From Magicicada septendecula (taxonomy: Eukaryota; Arthropoda; Insecta; Hemiptera; Cicadidae), in the NCBI GenBank assembly GCA_034769895.1, contig CM068373.1, positions 434,105,080 to 434,169,079 of the forward strand: DNA of 64,000 nt, read 5' to 3'. The notes below the pieces were generated by a model. The model made no database searches. It saw only the letters and a list, made by a program, of their open reading frames with translations, and was not told the origin of the DNA. This document shows, piece by piece, positions 22,860 to 34,352 of the stretch. The stretch's first letter is position 1; the number at the start of each line of letters is the position of its first letter. Position numbers and translations under genes: made by a program.

Positions 22860-24580
22860 CACAGATGAGGTAGACAGTAGCAACGTGGCGCAGAGACTGA
22901 ATCTTCTTCTTCTGATAGTTCCTATCCGTTCCGGATGTTGGATGTCATACAGGCTAACTTTCTGTACTGCTGCACGGAATAAGTCAGTTGTATTCGTGCC
23001 AAACCAGGTCTTTAACTTTCTCAGCCACGAAATTCTCGGTCGCCCAACTCCTCTCTTTCCAAGTACTTTTCCCTGCGGTATGGACTGCAATAAGTAAAAT
23101 CTCTGTTCATTCCTCATGTGACGTCCCAGACACTGAACCTTTCTTATCTTCACTGTGTTAATAACTTCTCTTTCTTTCTTCATCTTCCTAAGAACTTCAA
23201 CATTAGTTATATGTGCTGTCCATGATAACCTCAGTATTCTACGGTAAAGCCATATTTCGAAAGATTCTAGTTTTTTAGTTGCGGCTTCAGTCAAAGTCTA
23301 AGATTCTACACGGTAGAAGAGGACCGAGAATACGTAGCAGCGTAAAAGTCTCATCTTTGTGTTTATTGTTAAATCGTGACTTTTGAATAACCTGCTTATT
23401 CTAGTGTACACTGCTCTTGGCTTTTCAATTCTGCTCTTTATTTTTTGAGAGTGGTCCCATTGTTGATTAACTATAGTACCAACATATGTAAATTAGGTTA
23501 CACGTTTAACTGGCCTTTGGTTTATATTAAGGATGCAGTTTGTAAACTTGTTCTTAGATACAGTCATTAGCTTCGTTTTATTAACATTGATGTCTAGACC
23601 ATATTTACGGCTGCTATCTGTCACTCTATTCATTAGTTGTTGCAGCCCCTCTAAGCTATCTACGAGTATGACGGTATCATCCGCATAACGTATGTTATTT
23701 ATTCTTTCACCGTTCAGAGAGATTCCCACATCACATTCATCTAAAGATTCTCTAAAAATAACTTCCGAGTAGATACTGAATAAAAGCGGAGATAGTATAC
23801 ATCCTTGTATTACTCCACGCAGAATCTGTATCTCTTCAGTTTTCTCTTTATCTACTCTAACCACTGCAGATTGGTTCCAATACAGTGTAGCTATTATCCT
23901 TAGACCTTTTTCATCTAATCCAATATTTTTCAGGATATCCATCATTTTATGATATTCGACTCGGTCAAAGGGCTTCTGGTAATTGATGAAACATGCAAAA
24001 ACATCACAGTTTACATCGCTACATCGTTGGAATAGCACCTGAATACTGAATAGAGCTTCTCGTGTACCTACTGCTAATCTGAAACCAGACTGTGTGGCTG
24101 ATACTTGTTCTTCACAGATTCTGTATATTCTCTTATGGATTGTCTTGTGGAAGAGTTTGAGAAGGTGACTCATTATGCTAATAGTTTTATATTCATCACA
24201 TTGTTTAGCTCCTGATTTTTTAGGTAATGTAATGAATTCAGATTTAAGCCAGTCAAGTGGGATTCTTCCTGTGTCATATATATAGTTGAATACCGCAGTC
24301 AACCATTTTATACCGTCGTCATCAAGACGTTTAAGAAACTCTATCTGCACATTATCCGGACCGGAGGGTTAACCGTCTTTTATTGTATTTATTGCTGATT
24401 TTACTTCATCTGTGATTAGGCCTATTTCTGGTCCGGTGGCATTGTCAAACTGAGGGGATTCTGGTTTGATATCATAAAATAGTTGTTTTATAAAACTTGT
24501 CCGTGTGTTTTTCATTGTTCAGAGACTAAATAGTAAAATGTAATTCTAATGGCATAACTTTCTTGATCCAGCTTTTAATA
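22860..24580 (-). mobile_element. LINE with most of its reverse transcriptase, 5' truncated
   Basis: Minus frame 23493-24350 (285 codons) covers the reverse transcriptase: GPDNVQIEFLKRL, WLKSEFITLPKKSG (fingers), ISIMSHLLKLF, SATQSGFRLAVGTREALFS, FACFINYQKPFDRVEY (motif A, with N in place of the first Asp), GVIQGCILSPLLFSIYSE (motif B), NNIRYADDTVILVDSLEGLQ (motif C, YADD intact). After breaks the C-terminus follows in frame 22797-23294: WLYRRILRLSWTAHITNVEV ... GKRGVGRPRISWLRKL. It is the longest LINE reverse transcriptase in the window and belongs to the same lineage as 11268-11665. Its 5' edge coincides with the LTR-like repeat at 24588. Confidence 0.93.
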
Positions 24581-25670
24581 TTGTTACGTCGGTCTCATGG
24601 ATCGTCGTATGGTAAGATGGAAACAAAATACAGACACCAATTAAATCACTAATTACCAGCTTTAACGAGTCACAAATAACAACTTGAAATCAACAAGACA
24701 CTCTCATACAATAATTAAAGTTAAATTTGTCCACACGCAATAATAATGTCAACTAATAAAGTTCCGCACTAATTACAAGACAATAATCACTTTCCGCATG
24801 ATCCGCACTCTACTCTCGCCAGGTGTAACTAACTTCTAAGCCGGCCGCTGTTGTTTATATAAGTCCCGCAGGTGTTCCAGAAAAATGTTCCATTCTTTGG
24901 CGGCGTGCCTGCATAATTTGCGTAGTTAAGAGTAACCGAACAGTATGGAAGGTACTTGAGTGCACGGCCTTGACAGAGACACTGCACCTGCTTGGCCAGC
25001 CGAGAAGCGTATAGAACTGCACCTGCCGACTTTTCGAAATCGTTAGTGATTTCGCAGCAATGTGATTTAGAACACTTAAACAATTAGTTATTACGATAGT
25101 TTACTGTGAATAGAATTATCGGATTACTATATTTGTTGAGAAGAATTCTTGATTTAAGAGTGACGTGGAACTCACTTAAAAGTCTGTTCAACCTTGGATA
25201 AAGTTAATTAGTAAATCTTGTAATTGTACTGCGTAGCTGGCTTATAATTTAACTCCCGTATGAATCTCTAGAAACAGCTTATATTACAATAACTCATACC
25301 TTTCAATTGAAAATATTTGAGCCATGAATCATTCTTATTTTGTAAAACTTGTTTTATTCGACATAATAAAAATTGTACATAGTTACTGTATGGTCTCCAG
25401 ATCACTGTATATGATTAAATAAATAATTACCTTAATTTTATCCACTAAGCGATCTTCTTTTACTAAATTACATGTTTCAGGGCTTATATCCCCATCTTCA
25501 GGTAAACACAAAATCTACCCTTTTGTTAGGGTTTCGTTAAAAAGTTCACGAAGACGCAAACACATAACACGCTTAAACAAATTAACACAGAACATCGAGT
25601 TTGCATCGGGACGCGCTACAACCGAACCAGTGCACTGGCCGAAGTCCGACTTCCAACTGATCCGTACACG

Positions 25671-26351
25671 CTATTCACGGTTTATTTTCATTGCTGTGTC
25701 ATATAGTTTATTTGACTTGAATGACAATTGTTCATTAAGTACCTGACTTTTATTCATTCTTAAGGCCTTGTAAACTTCAAATTCTTCTAGGGCATCTAGT
25801 AGTTGACCCTTTTTACCTATATGTAAAGGTTCCAAATTCGCTTTAAATCCAGTGTATGTATGATTCTCATTTATTAGGTGTTGTGCGTAATGCGATACAT
25901 TAGTATTGGGGAACTTCTTAGGTAAATGTTCTTTGAATCTCTCGGAAAATTTTCTCCCCGTCTGGCCTATATAGATTTTATCGCATTCATTACACCGGAT
26001 CCTATAAACACCCGAACAATCCTCTAGTAATGCTGTGGTATGAGGCTTAAGTATATTTGTTAATTTATTCGTGGTCCTGAACGAGACAATAATCCCTATC
26101 TTTTTTAGTTCATTATGTAGTATATTAGGTAGTATGTTCGTATATCTAGCGGCAACATATTGGGTATTATCTTTAACTTTGTCCGATCGTTTTAATTTAT
26201 TAGCGTGTTTATATATTATTTTATCAATGATTTTACTATTGTAACCATTCACTATTGCTATATGTTTTATTATATTAATTTCATCGTTATAGTCTTCTAT
26301 GTCGATCGGTACATTCGTCAATCTATGTGCCAGTGCGTTAAAAGTTGCCAT
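25671..26351 (-). CDS. PLE C-terminal part with GIY-YIG endonuclease
   Basis: A 226-codon frame. Residues 1-100 are the linker after the reverse transcriptase. The GIY-YIG module starts with GVYRIRCNECDKIYIGQTGR (about residues 117-136), followed by KFSERFKEHL (Arg and Glu of the family) and HYAQHLINENHTYTG (the terminal AxH...H block). In PLEs the GIY-YIG nuclease nicks target DNA to prime reverse transcription. The Met at 26351 is internal to the original protein and not a genuine start. Confidence 0.88.
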   Translation of the reverse strand: MATFNALAHRLTNVPIDIEDYNDEINIIKHIAIVNGYNSKIIDKIIYKHANKLKRSDKVKDNTQYVAARYTNILPNILHNELKKIGIIVSFRTTNKLTNILKPHTTALLEDCSGVYRIRCNECDKIYIGQTGRKFSERFKEHLPKKFPNTNVSHYAQHLINENHTYTGFKANLEPLHIGKKGQLLDALEEFEVYKALRMNKSQVLNEQLSFKSNKLYDTAMKINRE

Positions 26352-26778
26352 TTTTTGTGTATAAGGATGATTGGAACTAGCATGTATGGCTATATCAGTT
26401 GTCGTTGGTTTCTATATATTTTAAAGCTAAGGAGATTATTACGTTTATATGTGGTTACGTCCAGGAAATTCAACATATTGTTATACTCTACTTCCATAAT
26501 GAATTTAATATTACTGTTTATGCCGTTCAAAAAAGTAAGCAATCCGTCTATCTGTCTAACAGTACCACCAAAAATTAAAAATGTGTCGTCTACGTACCGT
26601 GTGTACGAGATGATTTGTTTTTGTCAGAAAGTATGTACTTGTTCTCATAATGATTCATGTAAATTTCCGCTAAGATTCCACTCACCGGTGAACCCATGGC
26701 CAGCCCATCTTCTTGGATAAAAAACTTGTCGTGTGTAAAGTAATTCTGTTGTATAACAATTTTCAATAAAAATATAAG

Positions 26779-27675
26779 TTATTCAATTTGTATCTGTTTT
26801 AAGACTTTTGTCTTGATTAAAAGTCTCTCAAGAATATTTACCGTCTCTAACACGGGTATGTTCGTATACAAATTCACTATGTCCATAGAGATCAGTTTAT
26901 AGTTAGGCAGTACTTCAATGTTTTTAACTTTGTTTATAAATTCTATTGTATTTTTTACACTATGTATGTTGTCCATTACTAAGCTGTTTTTGATAATTAT
27001 TTGTAGCTTTTTGGCTACATTATAGCTTGGGGCAGTTGTATAATTTATTAATGGACGTATTGGTATATTAGGTTTGTGTAACTTTGGTAGTCCTCTGAAA
27101 GCAGGCGCTTTCGGATTTATATTTTTGATACGTCGTCTAGTTTGAGCATCAAATAAATTAACACATTTATTCACCCCTGAATTTATGGCTCTTGTATATT
27201 TAATGGTGGGGTCATTATTTAGGGTCTTAATATTATTTTCATTTATAAAATCATAGCATTTTTGTGTGTATTCAGTTTTATTGATGATAACTACTGTACT
27301 ACCTTTATCAGCTTTAGTTATCATTGCGTCAAATTTTTCTAATGTGCGTTTGATGTTCTTCGCGATTTTAATTTCATTACTAGACCTCATGTTAAGCGTC
27401 CTACCCGACTGTAATGTACTATTTAATTTATAGTTGATTGTCACCCGTGTATCGTTCTGAATTTCCTGGTTTTTTATTTGTTTAATGACGGCTTCTGCAT
27501 TTACGACTTCTCTTATTAACATGTCTTTTCCATAATCAGATAAATTATGCTGTAAACCCTTAGATAATAAACTACATTCTTCATTAGATAGTTCAATGTT
27601 CGTGAGGTTAGCTACACGCTTATAAAATCTGTGTTTACAAATTATGTTATCTGCTTTGTTTTGCTCGCGGTCCAA
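26779..27675 (-). CDS. PLE reverse transcriptase, N-terminal and fingers/palm part
   Basis: This is a 298-codon open frame. The first 90 residues are the PLE-specific N-terminal region. ITKADKGSTVVIINKTEY (about residues 118-135) is the PLE fingers motif, FRGLPKLHKPNIPIRPLI (about 194-211) is the next conserved block, and YKLISMDIVNLYTNIP (about 262-277) carries the motif A Asp. The catalytic YVDD box is found downstream in the same element (near 26580-26600), outside this frame. The start codon at 27675 is the first Met and the true start is not certain. The product would act in target-primed reverse transcription, but here it is incomplete. Confidence 0.85.
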   Translation of the reverse strand: MDREQNKADNIICKHRFYKRVANLTNIELSNEECSLLSKGLQHNLSDYGKDMLIREVVNAEAVIKQIKNQEIQNDTRVTINYKLNSTLQSGRTLNMRSSNEIKIAKNIKRTLEKFDAMITKADKGSTVVIINKTEYTQKCYDFINENNIKTLNNDPTIKYTRAINSGVNKCVNLFDAQTRRRIKNINPKAPAFRGLPKLHKPNIPIRPLINYTTAPSYNVAKKLQIIIKNSLVMDNIHSVKNTIEFINKVKNIEVLPNYKLISMDIVNLYTNIPVLETVNILERLLIKTKVLKQIQIE

Positions 27676-27899
27676 TTTATCATATTTCTTGTTGTGTCTT
27701 GATACAATCGAAATAGCAATGTTTCGTGTAAAAGAAGATCACTTAGTGGATAAAATTAAGGTAATTATTTATTTAATAAAAATTGTGGTTTTTGTTTTGA
27801 AATATAAATAAAAAAATCAAATAAAATTAACTCTTCTACCGTTTTACACAGTTAAATTGAAAACACATTAAAAGAGAAAAGCATACAAGTGGGCGATAA

Positions 27900-28140
27900 G
27901 GATTTCTTACGTAAGAGACTGAGAGTTTTCCTAGAGAAAATTACATTTCGTCAAATAACATAGAATCGCTCCCTCAGTAATATTGAAATGAAACGTAGTT
28001 CTACGTAGAAGAGTGTCTGTAATGAGATTTTAACATCGACGTCTGCTCCTTATGTTTCCTTTTGCCTTATTACAGTCGGTTATTGAGTAGTGGTTCATTG
28101 TACGGACAAACACTGCCTCTCACATTGTAAATACAGAGAT
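27900..28140 (+). repeat. Repeat B copy, part of family R copy 1
   Basis: Very close to 35645-35900: both read GAGAAAATTACATTTCGTCA, then GTAGTTCTACGTAGAAGAGT and CGACGTCTGCTCCTT. Other copies of this block at 9.4, 18.7 and 36.6 kb occur without the rest of family R. Confidence 0.75.
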
Positions 28141-28190
28141 GTCTTTTGTTATATTAAAAAATCTATTTGTTTTGTGCTAGTATTTCTTAA

Positions 28191-28497
28191 TAGACAAAGA
28201 AAGAATCAAGGATAAGCTTTCTCAATAGTGCAGCTGTACCAGTTTTGATGTATGGAAATAAAACCACAGTTATGACAGAAAGAGACAAATCAAAGATTCA
28301 GGCAGGGGTGATACAGTTTATAAGGATTATTCTCGATAGAAAGAAGAATGTGGATATAAGGACGGATATAAGGTCGACCCATTGTTGGAACAGCTAAGGA
28401 CCAACAAAAGAAGGTGGTGTGAACATTTGGGAAGAATGGCGTGTGGCAGAATTCCAGTGCTATCAATAGAATATAGACCGGTGGGGAAGAGTTTCTT
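28191..28497 (+). mobile_element. LINE C-terminal fragment inserted in family R copy 1
   Basis: The second family R copy continues directly from GTATTTCTT to the sequence found here after 28490, so this piece is an insertion, with TTTCTT as a possible duplicated target. It reads AAVPVLMYGNKTTVMTERDK, SKIQAGVIQFIRIIL and, after frame changes, VDPLLEQLRTNKRRWCEHLGRM and GRIPVLSIEYRPVGK, the C-terminal region of an APE-type LINE. Reverse transcriptase absent. Confidence 0.8.
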
Positions 28498-28743
28498 CAT
28501 ATTGTCTGGATACAACAGTCACACTGTGAAACCACACTTAAGAAAACCGTTAAGTGAGTAGTTTACCACACAATATGAAATTTCCTAACACCAACACCAG
28601 AGACAGTAAAACAATACTGTTCACCAAATCTCACGTAATTAAAACTATACCAAATCTCACTTCACCAAAACCATACGCTTTTTAAAACAGAAACAAAGTT
28701 TCTTCAGTAAATAAATGTTACTTTCATCGAAATTACTCTAAGG

Positions 28744-28835
28744 TATCTGTTTCACTACGCAACTGATTGCAAGGTTACGTGAAACTAGTTGCAGTTTCAC
28801 TGCTTCATTGACTGCTCTGCAGTCAGTTGTATATA
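28744..28835 (+). repeat. End of MITE-like family E, partial copy
   Basis: Matches the left end of the element at 30449 (TTTCACTACGCAACTGATTG, then TACGTGAAACTAGTTGCAG). The other end was not found, so the copy is truncated. Confidence 0.5.
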
Positions 28836-29170
28836 TTATAGTAGTACATATATAATTTATCTCTGCATTTATGTGTCTTAAAGATGGGTTTAAAAATATT
28901 CTGCAGACGCCATTATTGTTTCCTCCGTCACAGACATTTAACGTTGGTTATAAACGAAGTACAGGGCTAAGAGCTAGCGCTTTACTTTATCGTGATAACA
29001 CCGAACGCTGCAATTAGTAGAAAGTTCGTTAAGTGGTTACTTGTATCTAACTGCGGTTAGTTGAAATTGAAGACTTGTAACTTATTGATACTATAAATAG
29101 AGCCTAATGATTACTAAAATCGCATATTACGATTGTCAAATAAATATGATTTGAACAAAGAGTGTTAAAT
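28836..29170. other. Stretch without recognised features
   Basis: No frame or repeat that I can assign. Confidence 0.45.
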
Positions 29171-29186
29171 AACACATTGGAATGTT

Positions 29187-29497
29187 ATGAGAAATTCGGT
29201 TTGCCGGGTTGTGAGGCAAACGAATCGGCCGTGCCTTCGACGGCCATCTTCAGTGCAGAAGGCTGCAAAACACTTACAAAGGTTTTGTAGTCAGTGACCA
29301 CTGAACAATGAATGTGGCTAGTGGCTGTGAGTAGTCACTGACTACGAAACCTTTGTCACTGTTTTGCAGCCTTCTGCACTGAAGATGGCCGTCGAAGGCA
29401 CGGCTGAAACGTTTGTACGAATAAACATTGGACCATGGCCTTCAATCCGAAGTTCTCATAACATTAAGCCGGCCGTGAAAGCCTCAGACGGAATTTG
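29187..29497. mobile_element. Fold-back element made of PLE-type ends
   Basis: A perfect 16-bp duplication AACACATTGGAATGTT flanks it (29171-29186, 29498-29513). The inner arms (about 29218-29300 and 29320-29412) are inverted copies of each other: AAGGCTGCAAAACA / TGTTTTGCAGCCTT and GGCCATCTTCAGTGCAG / CTGCACTGAAGATGGCC. The right arm has an intact hammerhead-like core (29379-29410: CTGAAGA, stem, GAAAC); in the left arm the GAAAC part is degenerate. After the right arm comes the outer piece with CCGAAGTTCTCATAACATTAAG and CGTGAAAGCCTCAGACGGAA, found again in reverse at 61050-61130. No coding. The long duplication fits retro-insertion of a PLE-related RNA. Confidence 0.8.
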
Positions 29498-29513
29498 AAC
29501 ACATTGGAATGTT

Positions 29514-30445
29514 TGGCTGGTCTGGTGATCTCACCTCACCAAAAGTCAAAATCCACATAATGCAAGTTTCAAATATTAGTCTGTTAGTTTCACTAACTGA
29601 TCATCCTAATGGACTTTACAATCTGTTGGTAGCTTTTGGCATTGTCTTAACTATAATCGTACTTTGCTGTCAAAGTATATACAAAAAATTACTTATACGT
29701 ATAACGTAAGATGCCTGTTTAAAAAGTTAATCTTAAAACTTTATAAGGTTTACATAAAGTTTGCGATATTACATCCTGTGAAAGAAAAGGTTTCTCATTA
29801 TAGAGAAATAATCTCTCTCAAAAATCCTTTGTACTCCCAAGTTAAGGAACGTCTAATCTCTATTTTTTGGATAAAAATTCAGTCTCATCAGTGCCATGAT
29901 TACAAGATTGTATTTGCAAGAGGATGTAAAGAAAATTTTCGCCTTAACCCGTAGGGGAATTCATGAGTATTATGTTGTTTACTTTATCTCAGCTTTTTAA
30001 TAAAAGCGTAACGAATTCTGACGGTTTGCTAAATGCAAACAATTCATGTTTCTGTTTACATTCGTTGAACGTTGTATTAGAAAATTAAATAACTCCGTTG
30101 AAAACAAAACGTTTAACATCATTCCACGCATCAAAGAGATATTTGCCTTCAAAAAATATAACAATAATTTATTCATTTTATAATTTAAAATATTAAACTT
30201 TATCTATTTTAATCATTTTGGTGAAGGAACTTTTTATCGAGCTTAGTACCGTTGGTTCAAGACGCACTCCAAACTTTCTAATGGCTTCCTGTGCCTTCAA
30301 GAAGTTTTCGGTTACTTTGCTTACATTTGGTACCTCTTCGTATACAACACTAGACAACAGGCAAAGTGACCACGTTATAAAACTGTCGCGCATTGACAGC
30401 TGTGTTGAGACTTAGATTAGATTATTGATTGTACCAGTGCGATAT
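29514..30445. other. Unassigned stretch with small open frames
   Basis: A minus-strand 66-codon frame at 30193-30393 (VPNVSKVTENFLKAQEAIRK) has a more protein-like composition than its surroundings, but no family was recognised and no splice partner seen. A plus frame at 29664-29954 is likewise unassigned. Confidence 0.45.
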
Positions 30446-30448
30446 TTA

Positions 30449-31125
30449 GACCTCTATTACACTACGCAAATTACTGCATGCAACCGATTTCAAGGCTACG
30501 TGAAACCAGTTGCAGAGTAGTAAAAACAGGCTGCAATTGCTCTACAATCAGTTGCAGAGTAAGCTTCTCGTCTGCATTACTATCATAAAGTTGTTAAGTA
30601 TGTTTGTTTCGTTGTTTCTAACCTCAGCAACTAACTACTCGTTCGATCAAAAGAATTTTTTCACGACCGTGTTGCTTGAAGTTCGAGGATGGTTTTAGAC
30701 ATAAATTTGAATCGATAACTTTAATAACTGTTAAGAACAGAGATTTAAAGTAGTGAAAATTTGTTCATTCAATAATCTTTTGTTCCATAAGACATAGGTA
30801 TATAGTGTCAGGAAGAGAAATTTAGACAAATTTTATTTTAGTTTTTGTTTCACTAAAATCCTTCTTCTCGTTTTCGAGATATTGGCGATATTGTAAAAAG
30901 ATGTATATATTGTTTCTGTCCCAAGTCATAAATTTCTTTGTTCTCCACAGAATGCACGCGCAGCTAAGTTCCATGCAGTCGGTTGCATTGAGTAATAGGC
31001 TACATTTGAATCAATGCTCCACATCGATTGTTGGAACCAATAGTTGGACGAGCTGTTGCATGGCTTGGAAATGTCTTCCAATCGATTCCAGACCGTGCAA
31101 CCGATTGTATAAAGTGAAATAGGTC
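30449..31125. mobile_element. MITE-like element, family E
   Basis: Imperfect terminal inverted repeats: left GACCTCTATTACACTACGCAA, right strand GACCTATTTCACTTTATACA. Flanking triplets are TTA and TCA, near the TWA target of PIF/Harbinger elements. The left end recurs at 28744. Inside are repeated AGTTGCAG words and no transposase. The superfamily assignment is tentative. Confidence 0.5.
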
Positions 31126-31489
31126 TCATTATTACCAATGTTCCTTAACTGGATGACATATATTATTTGCTGTCAAAGTGTTCATTGGGCGCTGGCATAT
31201 CTATAGCTGTTATAATTCCAAACTTTTTAATAACAATATCATTAGAGTTGGTATCAGTTTCCGTGGCTTCAATATTTAATTCCATTGTTTAAGGTGGGCG
31301 GGCATGCGGTTGTCTTAACAATAATAATTCAACTGTTGAAGATTTCTATACACTACCGTAGTAAAAATAGATTCAAAGTTACAGCTGGGACATTGGTTTG
31401 AGCAACCATCCTCAGCCACGTTAGAAATTCAAAAGACGAGAGTTCACGGTAACTGAGAAATGTGCAACGTGACATACGATACCTGGTTT
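31126..31489. other. Stretch between two MITE-like repeats
   Basis: No gene, RNA or repeat supported. Confidence 0.45.
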
Positions 31490-31932
31490 ACGCCGGTCGT
31501 ACACTGGAGCGACATTTTGTTTGGCTGCACAACCGTTTTGGTGCATTGTGTCGCAAAACGTCGCAGATGACTCTACTGCCATTGGGATCTATAAAGCCCT
31601 ACACACGGACCGCGACATTGTCTAGGGGCGTCGCGAGGCTCCTCGCGACCCCAAAAACGGAACTCCTTCAATGTATGTCTCGCAACTAGACGGTTTTCGA
31701 CTTTTTGAACTGGACTAGACTTACCTAGTCTATGCCTTCTATTTTAATGTCTGTCACGAACCCACGAACCATACACTTTTACAGATCAAAAACAGCTGAC
31801 GAGAAGTTGTTTTGGCGTAAGACAATGTCTCAAGGCTCTCTCCACCGAAGCGACGCTTTGCAACACGAAACGTCAAAACGGTTCTGTAGCGAAAAAAATA
31901 TCGCTCCAGTGAGCGGCAAGCCTTACGAGTAA
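31490..31932. mobile_element. MITE-like element with about 80-base inverted ends, family F
   Basis: Left 31490-31570 and the reverse complement of 31840-31930 share CACTGGAGCGA, then ACCGTTTTG, GCAAAACGTCGC and intervening matches. The exact boundaries and target duplication are unclear. The centre holds a strong hairpin, GGGGCGTCGCGAGG followed by CCTCGCGACCCC, at 31625-31652. It is GC-richer than its surroundings. Non-coding, superfamily not determined. Confidence 0.6.
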
Positions 31933-32792
31933 TTAAAACCTCTCTTACCATATACATATTTAATAATAATATATACTGCACTAAGTTCAAGTCGTAATCG
32001 ATCAACACTGGTAAAAACGCAAAACCACAATCACAACTTTCTCACCTTACACTAAAAATATAATTATACGCTGTAATATACATGACGTGTGTGTTTACGT
32101 AAATATCGATTTGACATTTTTATAAAATATGCCTAATAACAGTTTCTATTATGGCAATATAAGTCCTTTCGAGTATCTTTCGTTTTATGAATCCAGATAC
32201 TTTAAACCGACTTTATTTTTCATTATTCATTCCTCTCAGTAACAAATTCAGTCTTATCAGTTTTGAGGATAACGAGATGAAACGTAAATTGTCTTTAAAA
32301 TGAATATCATCGCATCAAAGACGTTTTGCGCATTAAATTGCTTGATTTAATTCCAACGATTTTAATAAAAGTGTAACGAAATCTGACCTTATAAAAAAAT
32401 ATGTAAACAACTGCCACAGCAACAAAATATTATAAAGCTTAACTCAACTCTCGTAATAAAAAATTTGTAAAAGAAAATAACACTATCACATAAAATATAA
32501 GCGCTCCCTCTACAATATTACTGAGATAATAATATTATTCGTACAATAATATTTTACAATAACGTTTGCTCAAAAATAATATAAAATATTATTCGTAGAT
32601 TTATTTTATCTTGAAGAATTGCATATAATACTGAAGATTGGATGAACACTACTCAAAAATCTAAGATGAATGACTTGTCAAATAGAAACCACTTCCAGAT
32701 ACAATGATTTAGTTTCTCATTTTATTTATTCTGGTTGTTAATTATATATGTTTAGTTTTATTTTTGGTAAGAAACCTTTTAATATATTGTTA
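31933..32792. other. AT-rich stretch, no gene recognised
   Basis: Nothing beyond AT-rich sequence. The phrase TTTTAATAAAAGTGTAACGAAATC near 32350 resembles one near 29995, hinting at a further old repeat. Confidence 0.45.
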
Positions 32793-33149
32793 GACGGTCT
32801 CACGGATCGTCGTATGGCACAGTGGAAACAAAATACAGACACCAATGTTTACCAGCTTTAATTAGTTACAAATAACAATTTGAAATCAACAAGGTACTTT
32901 CATTCAATAATTTAAGTTAAATTTGTCCACACGCAATAATAATGTCAATTGTTAAAAGTTCCGCACTAATTATAACATAGTAATAACTTTCCACAATAAC
33001 TTGGTCCGCCAATAATACAATAACACTCAATTAATCGCTAACTGTAACGACCGGCCGCTGTTGCTTATATAGGTTCCGCAGAGGTTCCAGAATAATTTTC
33101 CATCCTTTTGGCGGCGTGCCAGCATAATCTGTGTAATTACAAGTGTTCT

Positions 33150-33503
33150 TCAGAAAGACCAAAACCATAGCCTTTAAAGGTAAATTTCCAGTGAGGACTA
33201 AGATAGTTATAAACAACAGCACTTTAGAACAAGTGAGCAGATTCAAATATCTCGGCTGTGCAAGTAAGCTATAAATCTGAATATGATATAAGAGAAAAGA
33301 TAAATAAATTTAAGAATATTTCCGGTATTTCATAGAAATCTTAGAAATAAAACAAGACACAGCACAAGGATTAAATTTTATAAGGCAATTGCAATACCCA
33401 CATTGATTTATAAAAGACCCACATAGAAGAGACGTGGGTCGTCTGAGGATTAGATGGGTGCAGGGACAGGTTTGTATAACCTAATCCTTGAAGAGGAGAA
33501 GAA
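33150..33503 (+). mobile_element. LINE fragment with 12-bp target duplication inside family R
   Basis: TACAAGTGTTCT occurs at 33138-33149 and again at 33504-33515, and family R copy 1 reads through this point, so the insertion is certain. The insert reads KTKTIAFKGKFPVRTKIVIN, LEQVSRFKYLGC, IREKINKFKNISG and IKFYKAIAIPTLIYK, followed by a jump to a LINE 3' end (LRIRWVQGQVCITxSLKRRR-like). It is both 5' truncated and internally shortened. Confidence 0.9.
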
Positions 33504-33928
33504 TACAAGTGTTCTCGAATAGTCTGGGAGGCACTCGCGTGCAGCCTTGAACGAGACGCTGCACCTGCTCGGCTAGCTGAGAAACGACTCTTCGAGAGCG
33601 TTCCCTTATTGTCGTAGCACTATTTACATTATCAGTTCAAACATAAGATGAATTTTCTATATTTCTTAATGTCATATACTGACAAAAAAAAACATGTAAT
33701 TTTGATGTTCAAAGTTGTTTGTAACAATAAGGTTAAATCAGCAGAGCACACAGTATAAAATTTTTGTTGAAGGAAGCTCACTTTCTTACCGGCTTACTTT
33801 TCACATCCTCAAAACTCCAATTTATAAGATTCTAAATATTCTTTATTTCCAACTGTACAGAAAATGTGGAAACCCTTTTTCAAAAAAAGTAGACTTACTG
33901 ATTTTGAGGTTACGGCAATACTATATAT

Positions 33929-34352
<424 letters not shown>

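Larger units (their letters stand above)
25377..27773 (-). mobile_element. Penelope-like element, nearly full length
   Basis: A 13-bp direct repeat TAATAAAAATTGT at 25364-25376 and 27774-27786 marks the insertion, and the second copy of family R shows the empty site near 34757. The ends carry a 50-base inverted repeat (25414-25463 and 27728-27777) with one mismatch, matching the inverted terminal repeats known for PLEs. The coding strand is minus: reverse transcriptase first, GIY-YIG endonuclease last. A hammerhead-like core lies at 25474-25501. The coding region is interrupted in about one stretch between the two long frames, so the copy looks inactive. At 2.4 kb with both domains it is close to family length. 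Confidence 0.9.
24588..28700 (-). mobile_element. LTR-like repeat family R, copy 1, with nested insertions
   Basis: Parallel alignment with 32793-36115 shows one shared sequence once inserts are set aside: 24588-25376, 27774-28190 and 28498-28700. The inserts are a PLE (25377-27773) and a LINE fragment (about 28191-28497). On the minus strand a TATA box (TTATATAA, about 24853-24860) lies about 260 bases before an end reading GACGTAACA, the layout of an LTR with promoter, R and U5. No internal coding region belongs to it, so it is a solo LTR or a remnant. It is a broken fossil of moderate age, old enough to have collected two insertions. Confidence 0.6.
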
